NCBI GenBank assembly: GCA_049999725.1
Contig: JBNGIS010015574.1
Location: 22,186 to 67,441 of the forward strand
DNA: 45,256 bases
DNA from: Haplomitrium mnioides
Lineage: Eukaryota; Marchantiophyta; Haplomitriopsida; Calobryales
Direction of reading: 5' to 3'
Each line of letters begins with the position of its first letter. Position 1 is the first letter of the stretch. Below, piece by piece: positions 1-10,076 of the stretch. The notes under the pieces were generated by a model. It was not told where the DNA came from, ran no database searches, and saw only the letters and a program-made list of their open reading frames with translations. The position numbers were made by a program, and so were the translations under genes.

Positions 1-718
1 ATTGCACCTAAAGCCAAAAGAGGCAGACCATTAGGCTCCAAAAACAAGCCAAAAACGCCAACATCCTTACTCGCTAGCCCTGGATTAGAACCATATCCCA
101 ACGACACTCAAGGAACTCTTCATACTCACGCAATTCCAAAAAATGAAGAAATTGCGATCGACTGCACATTTACTGGTCATGTCTGGAAACGTGATCAAAT
201 CGACATGGACGACATGTTTGCCTATTCTGTATCCCAGACTATAGACAACACCATACCCGACCCTATATCGGTACAGGACATGAAATCAAGGTCGGATTGG
301 CCACAATGGGAAAAAGCCATACACTCAGAACTGGACTCACTGATACATCGGCAAGTATTCGGATCAGTCATACCTGCCACATCAGACATGAAACTGATAG
401 ACTACAGATTTATATTTGTCCGAAAGAGAAATGCAAAAGGCGAAGTCACGAGATACAAAGCAAGACTCGTCATGAAAGGATACACGCAAATCCCGGAAAA
501 AGATTACAATCTGACATATTCACCAGTCATGGATACGATTATATATAGATACATGATAGCATTTGCGATTCAACGCAACCTGATGATGCATATCATGGAT
601 GTCATTACCGCCTACTTGTATGGCATACTCGACACTCAAATCTTCATGAAGGCACCCCATGAGCTCATATCCAGGATATCATTCCACATTGAGGGGGAGA
701 AACATCAAACTGAGGTGA

Positions 719-1445
719 GACCTTTTGTCCCTCAAAGCCAGCAATATGAAAGTGGACCTTTTGTCCCTCAATGCCAGCAATATGAAAGTGGACATTTTGT
801 CCCTCAAGGCCAGAAATATGAAAGTGGACCTTTTGTCCCTCAAGGCCAACAATATGAAAGTGGACCTTTTGTCCCTCAAGGCCAACAATATGAAAGTGGA
901 CCTTTTGTCCCTCAAGGCCAANNNNNNNNNNNNNNNNNNNNNNNNNNNNNNNNNNNNNNNNNNNNNNNNNNNNNNNNNNNNNNNNNNNNNNNNNNNNNNN
1001 NNNNNNNNNNNNNNNNNNNNNAAATATGAAAGTGGACCTTTTATCCCTCAAGGCCAGAAAAGTGAAAGTAGACCTTTTGTCACTCACAAACACACAAATC
1101 AACAGAGACCTTTTGTCTCTCACGGCCAATATTCTGCAGAAGGACCTATCGTCCAAAGAGGATACATGAATCAAAGAGGACATTCTGTCCATAACGGCAT
1201 CATGACAAAACAAGGACCCTCTGTCCTTATGACAAAACGGAAATGCCATGAAATAGATGATATGTTGCAAACAGCTCCAAACAGATCATATATAAAGCTA
1301 GCACATACACTGAGCATGAATCACAACATCGGACCTTCAGTCCCTACAAATGATCTGCTAGATAAGCAACAATACACTGAACCCTTAGTCCAGCCAACAG
1401 AACAGCTGTACAATGGACATCCAAAGGGACCTATAGTCCCCCATC
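719..1445 (+). repeat. 36-bp in-frame minisatellite inside copia RT
   Basis: The unit begins GACCTTTTGTCCCTCAAGGC and encodes the 12-residue peptide PFVPQGQQYESG. Units start at 719, 755, 791, 827, 863 and 899, then after the gap at 1035, 1071, 1107, 1143, 1179 and 1215, always 36 bp apart. More diverged copies with GGAC or GAAC at 1331, 1379 and 1427 are spaced 48 bp. All spacings measured within continuous sequence are multiples of 3. Copies decay toward the 3' side, keeping a G-P-x-V peptide core and, at DNA level, a GGAC-N5-GTCC dyad. The array separates RT motif A from the MYGLKQ motif, where related elements have only a short loop. Confidence 0.92.
922..1021. other. assembly gap (100 N) within the 36-bp repeat
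   Basis: The 100 N are a placeholder. The sequence enters and leaves the gap at the same phase (base 23) of the 36-bp unit, so the missing DNA is most simply a whole number of units. Confidence 0.95.
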
Positions 1446-2701
1446 GCGAAAATATACACAAAGACAGACTAATGACAAAGAAATCTATGACGGCGACTGG
1501 AATATCATCAGACGCATCAGGCTCCAAGATGGATGTACAAGTCCTACGCTCAATGTATGGACTTAAACAGAGCGGTCGAAACTGGTATCAAAGATTCAAG
1601 TCAGAAATGATGACTTTAAACTTCACCAATGAGGACATTGCACCATGTCTCTTTATGAAACAGGAAAACCCTGAATACGTCGTAGTAGCAATATATGTAG
1701 ATGACATTAACATTTTTGGCACACCACGACTAGCCAACGACACCATTGAGAAACTGAAGGACATATTCAAAATGCAAGACATTGGGGAACCCAACTTCTC
1801 CCTGGGAATACAGTTTGAACATCTACCTGATGGAATCCTAATCCATCAATCCACTTATACATCCAAAATCCTTAAACAGTTCAATATGGATAAAGCTCAT
1901 CCAACGAACAGCCTTATGGAAGTAAGATCATCAGATCCTACGAAGGACATGTTCTCAAAAAGGAAAGAAATAGAACATACACTGGGACCTGAAAAACCAT
2001 ACCTTTCAGCAATAGGAGCATTGATGTACTTGGCAAATCAAACAAGACCAGACATAGCTTTCGTTGTGAACTTACTTGCAATACACAGTTCCCAACCGAC
2101 TATATGACATTGGAACGACATCAAAAGGATTTTCAGATACCTTAAAGGTACCACAGACATGGGACTGTTCTTCCCGAAAACTACAGACCATGACATTATA
2201 GGATATGCTGATGCAGGATACCTATCTGATCCAGACGACGCAAAGTCACAAACGGGCTATGTATTCCTCAAAGGAGGCACAACAATATCATGGAAAAGCA
2301 CAAAGCAGACAATCACTACCACCTCTACAAACCATGCGGAGATAATAGCTCTATACGAAGCAAGTAGAGAGTGCATTTGGTTACGACAACTCATTGACCA
2401 TATCAACTCCAACACAAGCCAACCTCTTATCCATGAACCTACATCTATATTTGAGGACAACAAGCCATGTGTTGACCAAATCGCTCAAGGTTTCATCAAG
2501 GGCGATAGAATAAAACATATAGCTCCAAAATTTTTCTATACTCATGAACAACATAATGACAAAATCAAGGTACAATGGATACCAAGCAAGCTGAACAGAG
2601 CTGATATGTTCACAAAACCTCTACCTCCCGCTCTACACAAAGAGCACACATAGGGTATTGGTCTCAGAAAACTGTCTGAAATACACAAAGAACATACATA
2701 A

Positions 2702-2908
2702 TCTGAATATTATTCTGACCTGCTGTCATATTTTCAGATTCATGAGTTTTTCATAGATATTGATGCTGACCACAGGATTGTTTACAGTCAGAGTGCAGCT
2801 ACTCAAACAGGTTGGCACATCACATATGACTTCGTGGAGCACAACAACATTCAAGACCAGAGGATCACACGACAGAAGATCGAGGAGGCCTGCCATACAT
2901 CGACATAG
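2702..2908 (+). other. open frame continuing the copia pol frame beyond its stop
   Basis: Directly after the TAA at 2699-2701 the same frame stays open for 68 codons to TAG at 2906-2908. It encodes a hydrophilic peptide including FFIDIDADHRIVYSQ and EHNNIQDQRITRQKIEEA. I recognise no domain. It could be an old C-terminal extension of the polyprotein cut off by the upstream stops, an element-specific 3' region, or a chance open frame (a few percent likely at this length). The rest of 2909-3117 is untranslated element sequence before the polypurine tract. Confidence 0.35.
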
Positions 2909-3117
2909 TCACCTTACCATGATTTGATAACTTAGAACATATCATACAGTTTTCATATTATGAACTACATACATTTTATTCATTCATTTTATTAAACACT
3001 ATATATGTGGTAGCACTCTTTCCCTCATAAGAAAGCAAGAGGGTTTTGATGAGACTACACATATATAGGATGTACACTAGTCCAATCAAATGTGGCTGAT
3101 TATAGGAGAAGAATCAA

Positions 3118-3128
3118 CCAAGGGGGAG
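3118..3128 (+). other. polypurine tract of the copia element
   Basis: CCAAGGGGGAG lies immediately upstream of the TG that starts the 3' LTR. This is the plus-strand primer position expected for copia elements. Confidence 0.85.
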
Positions 3129-3268
3129 TGTTATAGAACATAGTATACCCCTATATATAGAATGGATGTGTAGATAAGAGGGACATTCGATCCTATTCAT
3201 TCCCCATTGATCAATACACGAAGCATTGTTGGGCGCAGCACTCTCTGTGTCACTCTCACTCTACAACA
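3129..3268 (+). repeat. copia 3' LTR, 140 bp
   Basis: It starts TGTTATAGAACATAG and ends CACTCTACAACA, and the termini form an imperfect inverted repeat. A TATA-like CTATATATAG lies at about 3151-3160, as expected for the LTR promoter. At 140 bp it is short for a copia LTR. The end point rests on the inverted repeat only, since the 5' LTR is not in the window. Confidence 0.75.
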
Positions 3269-3378
3269 TTCCCTTCTTTCTTCTCTTTCTTTGCTCCTTT
3301 TCCCTTCTCTCTCTTCTCCCTCAATTCTTCCTTTTTCCCCATTACCTACCCTCTATTACCCCTTCTTCCCTTCTGTCG
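3269..3378 (+). repeat. polypyrimidine tract
   Basis: About 110 bases are nearly all C and T (TTCCCTTCTTTCTTCTC and similar), starting right at the LTR end. A frame through it encodes only a low-complexity Leu/Ser/Phe peptide. From about 3430 the composition flips to purine-rich on the same strand. Confidence 0.8.
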
Positions 3379-3399
3379 TTGCTATGTAGTCAGGCCAAA

Positions 3400-6300
3400 T
3401 AAACCAAACCAGGTAGATTGACCTGGCCCCATCGATCAAGCTTGGGATCGTAGAAATGGAAATGAGGCTGGAGGATCAAACGGAGGGATCGAGCAGGCTG
3501 GTCAGTTTCGAACAGGATCGCGTGGAGGATTGAAATTCAGGAGGAAGAATTGAGTTTCAAGAAGAAGGGAAATGGGATTGCAGCAGCAGGATTCATTGCA
3601 GCAGGGAGCGTCGACTGAATTTGATTAGGGAAGATTGATGCATGAAAATTTTCATAGCTGGATTGATGCATGAACAATTTCATAGCTGAATTGAGCGTAG
3701 GCAAGGAATTTCGATCGCAGTGGAAGAAGAATCGATTAGGGGCTGTAATTGAGGTGGAGGGAGGTTTGAATCGAGTAGAGAGGTCTGAAATCTTGGACCA
3801 GATTGATCAAGGGCCTAGGTGAGAGGATTGAATCACGCAGGGGGAGGACTCGCAAGAATTTGACAGAGGGATTGCCAGGAAGGCTTTTAGACGCAAAGGG
3901 GGGGGGGGGCGGATTTCGTCTCGGAAGTAGAATTTGCAGCAGGGAGTGGCCGAAGGAGGATTTTGATTGAACGTAGAGGACAAAAGAGATCTCGCTGAAG
4001 AAACCGATCGAGGAAGAGCAATTCGCCGTTGGGAGGAGGGGATTCGTTACAGCAAGGGGATCACAGTGCTGGCACAAAGTGAGGGAGCGTCGTAGAAGAA
4101 TTGGCCAGGAATACACCAAGTGATTGCAGAAGAGGGGTTTAGTGACAGAAATTGGCTAATGATCGCAAGAGGAGGAAGTTTGATCGATCAGGCTGGACCG
4201 ATCGCACAAGGAGGGATGCGCTGGAGAAATCGAATGCAAGGGGTGGCGAGGAAATTTGAGCAAGGGATTGGTGAAGACAGAAATTGAGCAGAGGCATGAA
4301 TCGGCCAAGAATGGGAGAGGTGTTGAATCGTGAAGGGAATTCGATTGAAGGGGGATTTATGATGAGTGTGAGGTAAATTCAGCAAAACCGACAAATACCC
4401 CGAGAAGATCTAAGCCACGGGGACTCTCCAAACCAGAACACAATGTACTTCAACAAGCTCGAAAGAATCAAGTCATAGGACAATTTAGTCGTAGTGCGGT
4501 GGGTGGAGAAGCCTCGAGCCGACCGTCTCTTGTCTATCCTCAAGAGTGACTTGGACATATTTCAAGCGCAGGGCAACAAGAACAGAAGGTGGGGTTGTAC
4601 CATCCCTCATTATGCCGTCACTAGAAAGAGTCGAATGTTGCGTTGGGAGCTTGAATGAACAACCTTGCAAGTGTTCCAAAATGCAAAGGTAAGGAAGGCA
4701 TGGTGGCTACAACTAGAGGTGAGGAGATCGAGATATTCGTATAACCGTTGTATGGATGCACCGAAGGGCAACTAGTTCAACATACCGCATAGCCAACAAA
4801 ACTGTCGTGCAAAACGTTCACCAATTGGAAGATGGCGCATGTGCTTGAGACTCACCCATGCAAGTTCTTATGAGAAGATAGCTCCAAGAGGAGGGCTGTG
4901 TTAACAAAACAAAAACAAATAAAAACAAAAGGAATAACTCTAACTTTAGAAGGGGAAAAGTAGAAAAGCAAAAAATTGACCCTTACAAGGACCTTAAATG
5001 AAAGCAAATACCCTCTAAACTTAGCTGGAAAACCGTGTCTGCCATTTCATTTTCATTTGGGAAGACCATCGCTGGGTCTTGAATTAAAATTAGTATTTCA
5101 AGCGGTTAAAGGAAGTTAAGGGGTTTTGCCAAAAACAAACAAGAGCTCCAATTTGACAAGTAACACTAGTGGTTGGAACTAAGTTAAGAGTTGAAGTTAG
5201 TCTTAGGGGCGGGCGCCAAAAGGGAAGCCAATGGAGCATTAATGGAGGTGCCTACTTCCTTGCTCTTGGGGGTATACCCTCCGACGTAGCCTCATTTTTT
5301 GGATCATATTTTGTTATTGCCTTCTTTTTTTCATCGAGTTGGAAGCAAGTGGAGTAGCGGAGGCCGTGGAAGTACATGAGCAGAGCAAGCGTCAGGTTGT
5401 GCAAGGTAACTTGGCTAGGGAGGTGACTTCCAACGGAAGAGCGGTGGGCTCTGGTTGGTGAAGGAGACTCTCTCCTCATTTTTCTTTTGCACATTCTTTC
5501 ACTTCTTCAGCGGCTACACTTCCAATTTTCAAACCGCCATTTCAATTGGGAAGACAGGGAGGGTAAGCTCAGAAGTGACTGAGTGAAGAATTTGTTGGGG
5601 CAATCTAGGCCAACAGTTCATCTAGTGACATTTTGTGGAGCCTGAAGAAGTTTTGGTGAGGTATGCTCCCAAGAGAAGAGTAAGGAGGCGAAATCAAGCG
5701 GCAAGGTGGAGTGGGTACAACCGGTGTTTGAGAGGATCACCTCTCTGGTGAGGGAGCAGAACATACATCTTCTGTAGGGCAGAAGTCAAACTCTCTCGGC
5801 TAAACGGGTGTGAGAAAATTGAGGTAGTATTGGAAAGGGGGGCAGCCAGCAATCGAGGGCAATCGACTGAATTTTCGAGTTTGTGAGTGGTGGAGGAGCC
5901 AACTGATCTGAAGACCAACAACTGATTTCAGCAAAGGAGTAGTTCCTGGGGGCAGCAAGAAAGACCAGAACAATCCAGGAAGGACCTCCAGCCACCAGCA
6001 AACCCAGGGCAGCACCGACCGGAAGAAGGGACATCACGATCACTTAAATTCCTGATTTCGGGAATTGGTAACACCGCACCAGGATTTCTTTCAGTTTTGC
6101 GGTCTTTGGGTGTGACATTTCAGCATGTACATATTCTGGATTCTGTAGATACATTTAGGAAGAACATGTGAAAATATTTAGAACTTTGCTGGTGAAAATC
6201 TGTTGTTGTTTATTAGTATAGTTCAAAACTCTGTTTTTTCGGTAATCAATTTCAGTGTAGGAGCAAGTAGGAGTGAGGGATAGGGACAGGTTTTGGTCCC

Positions 6301-6490
6301 TGGACTCTGTAATTACAGGTCTGGACCTGGTCCCAAGTAGGGGGCAGAACTGTACACCTGTACCCCGAAGACCAGCCACCTCCACTAGGTGTTGAGCAAG
6401 AATAAAGCGGAGTAAAAACACATTTTCGACATTTCAAAACTCACTTTCAGACCTGGACCAGTTGCTGTGATTAGGAAACCAAGGAGGGGT
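3400..6490. other. no recognisable gene; purine-rich then mixed sequence
   Basis: Bases 3430-4370 are rich in GGA, GAA and GATTGA words with a G homopolymer near 3899-3909. The minus-strand frames here are low-complexity Pro/Ser/Leu and not convincing. Frame 3 from 4389 to 4904 holds only three stops in about 170 codons, but no domain is recognisable. AAGAGGAGGGC followed by TGTTAACAA at 4899 resembles a polypurine tract and LTR start, and TTGGTAACA ends at 6073, but no partner LTR or primer site supports it. The stretch may hold the LTR and gag of the downstream gypsy element in unrecognisable form. Confidence 0.5.
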
Positions 6491-6703
6491 GCCCAAACTT
6501 GAACCAAAACCAGCCCAGCACCCTCCTAAAACACTCAAATCAAAAAAGTGTTGGTCCCTCCCACAACAAGTATCCCAAAAACCCTTATTTCGGCGCATGC
6601 GCCAACGTGGGGTTGTGTTTTCAGCATAGCACCCCAGCGGTAGGGCCGACAAGAGACTATGCACTTATTGGGATTCAAGGAATTCCAACCCACCACTTGA
6701 ATC

Positions 6704-7567
6704 ATGAGGTTGGTCGATGGGTCACGAGTCAAGCCCTTGGGAGCTCTTTTGCAAGTACCCACCACCATTGGCAACACAAAATTTAGGTTGAACTACTTGG
6801 TAATGCAGCCATCACGGGCCTCTCCTTACCTTGTTCTGATCGAAAGACCTTGGCTGCACAAGGCCCGAATCTTGCATAATTGGGGGAATTCTACTCTGGT
6901 GTTAAGCCTGGAGAAGACAATATTCCACTATGGGTTAGTGTCGCTCCAAGGGGAGACGCAAGCCGAAGAAGAATACGATAGTGAATAGTTGGAGGAGGAG
7001 GAGGAGGAATTAGAGTGCTACGATTGGTTCCAAGTGGTCAGCGAGGCCACAGAAGAAGATCTGTTGGGAGATGGTGTAGTGGCAGTCAACCAGGTAGAGC
7101 TCACAGGGAGTAAGGCATTCAAATTTGTTGCGAAAGAGACTGTTGGGACATTGGAAGAAAATGAGATGGTTGAACACGAGCTAAAAGGGGAGTCTAGGCC
7201 AATCTGCACACACACCCAAGAAGAAAGCAGAAGTGGGACAAGGATGACACCTTCAATTTTTAGTCTGGTGCAAGGAGGAGTGTCGCTGGCAGCATTGGAG
7301 AATGAGTATGACACGCTTGGGAGGAATGAAGTAGGGGTGGTAAGAGCAGTCCAACATAAAGAGGTGGTTGTACATGAATGCCGAAAACTCCAAGTGAGAG
7401 TGGGATTACCCGTAACTGCGGAGCGAGCTTTGATTCAAACCTTCACAAATTTCAACAATGTTTTTGCTTGGAATCATGCAGACTTGAAGGGAGTCTCGAG
7501 AGAATTGGGAGAGCATTGCATCAATCTAGAACCCATAGCTGTATCAGTGAGGCAACGTCAATATTAG
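6704..7567 (+). pseudogene. gypsy protease C-terminal half and linker to RT
   Basis: Frame 2 reads DGSRVKPLGALLQVPTTIG, then FRLNYLVMQPSRASPYLVLI and RPWLHKARILHNW, the C-terminal part of a retroviral-type aspartic protease as found in plant gypsy polyproteins. The active-site segment upstream is not clear, apparently lost to frame changes near 6600-6700. A TAG at 6986-6988 precedes a run of Glu and an acidic linker. The start of the RT domain (FNNVFAWNHADLKGV and ELGEHCINLEPIA) follows, and the frame closes at TAG 7565-7567. No start codon is meaningful here, because the protein was a segment of a polyprotein. Confidence 0.75.
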
Positions 7568-8400
7568 ATGAATCTGTGGTTCTCCGTAATGGTGAAAGAG
7601 GAGATTGACAAGTTGTTGGAGGCTGGTTTTATCTACCATGTGTTGAATAACGAATAGGTGTCGCCATTAGTGGTAGTGCTTAAGAAAATGGGGCTAGATG
7701 GAAAATAGAAGATTCAGGTCTGCCAAGATTTCTGAAAGCTGAATGAGGCAACAAAGAATGATCATTTCCCTTTGCCATTCACAAATGAGGCACTGGACTT
7801 AGTGGACGGGCAAGAAGTATATAGCTTCATAGATGGATACTCGGGATACAATCAGATTTGGATCCAAGGGGAGGACCAGCTGAAGATGCCATTCACCACA
7901 AGATGGGGGATGTATGCCTTCCGCAAGATACCTTTTGGACTTTGCAATGCCTTTCAAACATTTCAAATGATGATGGTGAACATCTTCCACGATTACTCGA
8001 GAAAGTTTTAAGAGAATTCATCGATGACTTTGAGGTGTATAGGAAGATTTGTGATCACGAGTGAGATGTGAGGCTCACCTTCCAGCATTGTTGGGAGATG
8101 GAATTGTGATTGCATATGGGGAAATGCTTCTTCGGAGTGAAGGAGGGGGTGCTCCTAAGCACAAATATCTAGCCGGGGAATCAAGATGGACCAAGAGAAA
8201 GTCATTGTCTAGATGAGAGTTTCCTTCCCCACCAATCTGAAGGAGGTGCAAGGTTTTTTTGGATACATGGGCTACTACTAGAGATTCATCGCTTAGCTTG
8301 CCTTAGTAGCCTTACCTCTCACAGGAATGACAAAGGGAAGTAGTGACTTTGAGCCCACCTCTAAGAGGTTGTTCAGCTTCTATGAGTTGAAGAAACGACT
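7568..8400 (+). pseudogene. gypsy reverse transcriptase (broken)
   Basis: RT motifs appear in order: KEEIDKLLEAGFIYHV, then SPLVVVLKK, KLNEATKNDHFPLPF, YSFIDGYSGYNQ with the first catalytic Asp codon at 7832-7834, and PFGLCNAFQTFQ. Frame 2 ends at 8009-8011. The second catalytic pair, FIDDF (Asp codons 8023-8028), lies in frame 1, so a frameshift sits near 8005. In-frame stops at 7655, 7706 and 7733 fall where the family has Trp, Trp and Arg. The thumb region (GKCFFGVKEGVLL, SFPTNLKEVQGFFGYMGYY) continues in shifting frames to about 8340. Confidence 0.85.
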
Positions 8401-8429
8401 CGTGAATGTACCTATTCCATGTCGTCATG

Positions 8430-9000
8430 TTGGGGAAAGGAGTTCCATGTCATGATTGATGTGTCGTGCTTCTATATAGGAGCTATGCTTAGTAAGCTGG
8501 ATGAGGAAGGTAGAGACCATCCCATTTACTTTGCAAGCACGTTGTTGTCTTTTGCGGAGAAGAATTATTTTGCCACCGATTGAGAGGCCTTGGGGATCAT
8601 CTACTCATTGAAGAAATTCAAACATTATCTCCTTCATTACAAGGTGATCTTTCACACGGATCACAATGTACTTAAATATATGGTGCATAAACTTGATGTG
8701 ACAAGAAGGATTGGGAGGTGAATGCTTCTCTTGCTAGAGTTCAATTTTGAGGTGCAAATCAAACTAGGAAAGAAGCACAACAATGCCAATTGCTTCTCTT
8801 GGATAGACGTGCCAAACAATGCAGAAGGGGTGGATGATGCTTTCTCATATGAAGATCTGTTCCATATCAAAGCAAGAAAGCCTACAAAATATGCTGATAT
8901 CATCCAATTTCTTCTTTCCGCCCAATTACCAAATGGCACCAGTAGGGAGGTAGCAACAATCTTTATCCAAAAAGGGAAGTCATATTTGATGGTGGGATGA
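8430..9000 (+). pseudogene. gypsy RNase H (broken)
   Basis: Frame 1 contains MIDVSCFYIGAMLSKLDEEG, then HPIYFASTLLSFAEKNY, EALGIIYSLKKFKHYLL, VIFHTDHNVLKYM and FEVQIKLGKKHNNANCF, the usual order of a Ty3/gypsy RNase H degrading the RNA of the cDNA hybrid. A TGA at 8581-8583 precedes EALGI and another TGA at 8719 precedes the LLLLEF segment. The second sits where the family has Trp. A linker runs to TGA at 8998-9000. Confidence 0.8.
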
Positions 9001-9009
9001 GTGCTACAC

Positions 9010-10076
9010 AAGCGGGGATGGGCGGCATAATGAGGAGGTGTTTAGAACGTGAACAAGCCACAATGGTGACAAGGGCAATGCATGGAGAAGAAGTGGAAGG
9101 ACACTTCGCACTCAACGCCATTATACGTAAGGTGTTAGATGCAGGCTACTTGTAGCCAACCCTACATAAGGATGTCCACTTCTTTGTGAAAAGGTGTGAC
9201 TCGTGTCAAAGGACAGAGAGACCACCTACTTCTCGCTAGCACTCACTAATCCCCATCATCCTTCTAACACCCTTTGAGAAGTGGGGAATAGACTTCAGTG
9301 GGTTGATCGCTCCATCCACCCGATGAGGAAACATGTACATTCTTTTGGCCACAGATTATGCCACCAAGTGGGTTGAGGCGAGGGCCACCCAAAAAGATAA
9401 CGCCATAATGGTGGCAACCTTCTTGTATGAGCAGATGTTTTGCATATTCGAGGCACCGATGGACTTGGTAAGTGACCAAGGTTCGCATTTCATCAATCAA
9501 GTGATGAAAGATTTGACAAGTAGGTACTTGATCACGCACTGCCATACAACAACTTATCATCCGAAGGCTAATGGGCTGACAAAGAGGGAAAACAGAATCA
9601 TGGGTAAGGTTCTCAACAAGACCATGTCGGCCAACAAGGCCAATTGGGATCTTAATTCGTTGACAGCCATCCACATCTACAATCAAGCTCATAAGACCAC
9701 GACGGGCTACTACCCCTACTTTCTGGTTTTTCGGCAACATGCACTAGTACAGTTGGAATTTGAGGTGTCAACGATGAGGGTATTGGAGGAGAAGAGGTTG
9801 GCGGAAGACCAGAGCAGAGTAAAACAAACACATTAACTAGAGGCACTAGAGGAGATTTGGGTACGAGCCCAAGACTAGGTGAAGCACCAATCGGAGTTGC
9901 AGAAGAAGCAACATGACAAGAGGCTAAAGACGATGGATATTCACGATGGAGATCTAGTGTTGTTGTATGATAGCAGGTTTGTACATTTTCCAGCGAAGCT
10001 GCACACTAGATGGATGGGACTCTTTGTGCTCAAGAGGCTTCATCAGAATGGGTCTATAGAGCTAGAGACCTTATAA
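9010..10076 (+). pseudogene. gypsy integrase (broken; catalytic Glu position is Lys)
   Basis: Frame 3 has the zinc-binding region (MHGEEVEGHF then CDSCQR, an HHCC arrangement near 9080-9210) and the catalytic core: GIDFSG (Asp codon 9291), VSDQGSHF (Asp codon 9474) and YHPKANGLTK. The position 35 residues after the second Asp, normally Glu, is Lys (AAG at 9582), so the D,D-35-E triad is incomplete. Stops fall near 9237 and 9324. After stops at about 9836 and 9876, a C-terminal segment (VKHQSELQKKQHDKR, GDLVLLYDSRF, HTRWMGLFVLKRL) matches the usual gypsy integrase tail, ending at TAA 10074-10076. Confidence 0.85.

Larger units (their letters stand above)
1..2701 (+). pseudogene. copia Pol: linker, reverse transcriptase, RNase H (interrupted)
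   Basis: Pol copies element RNA into DNA. Reading from base 1, a basic KRGRPLGSKNKPK linker (about 13-54), usual between copia integrase and RT, is followed by the RT N-terminal half from WPQWEKAI (298). Catalytic motif A, MDVITAYLYG, has its Asp codon at 598-600. After a repetitive insertion, RT resumes at VLRSMYGLKQSG (about 1540) with the catalytic YVDD at 1694-1705. RNase H follows, with YADAGY, HAEIIAL, EDNKPC and NRADMFTK. Breaks: TGA at 2105-2107, just before the HWNDIK motif, and TAG at 2651-2653. The same frame then continues through GIGLRKLSE to TAA at 2699-2701. Frame 1 before the N gap becomes frame 2 after it, but the gap length is arbitrary and repeat phase shows the frame is really continuous. 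Confidence 0.9.
1..3268 (+). mobile_element. Ty1/copia retrotransposon, 3' part (left end outside window)
   Basis: The order is typical of Ty1/copia: basic linker after integrase, reverse transcriptase, RNase H, polypurine tract, 3' LTR. The frame is open from base 1, so gag, protease, integrase and the 5' LTR lie to the left of the window. The 3' LTR is bounded by TGTTATAG at its start and CTACAACA at its end, an imperfect inverted repeat (7 of 8). A target-site duplication cannot be tested because the 5' end is missing. The element carries at least two in-frame stops in pol, so this copy is not autonomous. Its most striking property is a long repetitive insertion inside the RT coding sequence. 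Confidence 0.9.

Noticed and set aside
665-1270. Minus-strand frames over the 36-bp repeat (LALRDKRSTFIF repeats)
   Set aside because: Shadow of the repeat. The plus frame joins RT motifs on both sides and is the supported reading.
3736-4394. Minus-strand open frames of 68-127 codons
   Set aside because: Low-complexity Ser/Pro/Leu peptides from purine-rich DNA, no motif, no continuity.
4899-6073. A 1175-bp LTR bounded by TGTTAACAA and TTGGTAACA
   Set aside because: The ends pair and a purine tract precedes it, but no second copy was found and no TGG-type primer site follows the end. The evidence is too weak to annotate.
6307-6318. CTGTAATTACAG palindrome as an operator
   Set aside because: A single 12-bp palindrome with no repeated partner or adjacent gene start.
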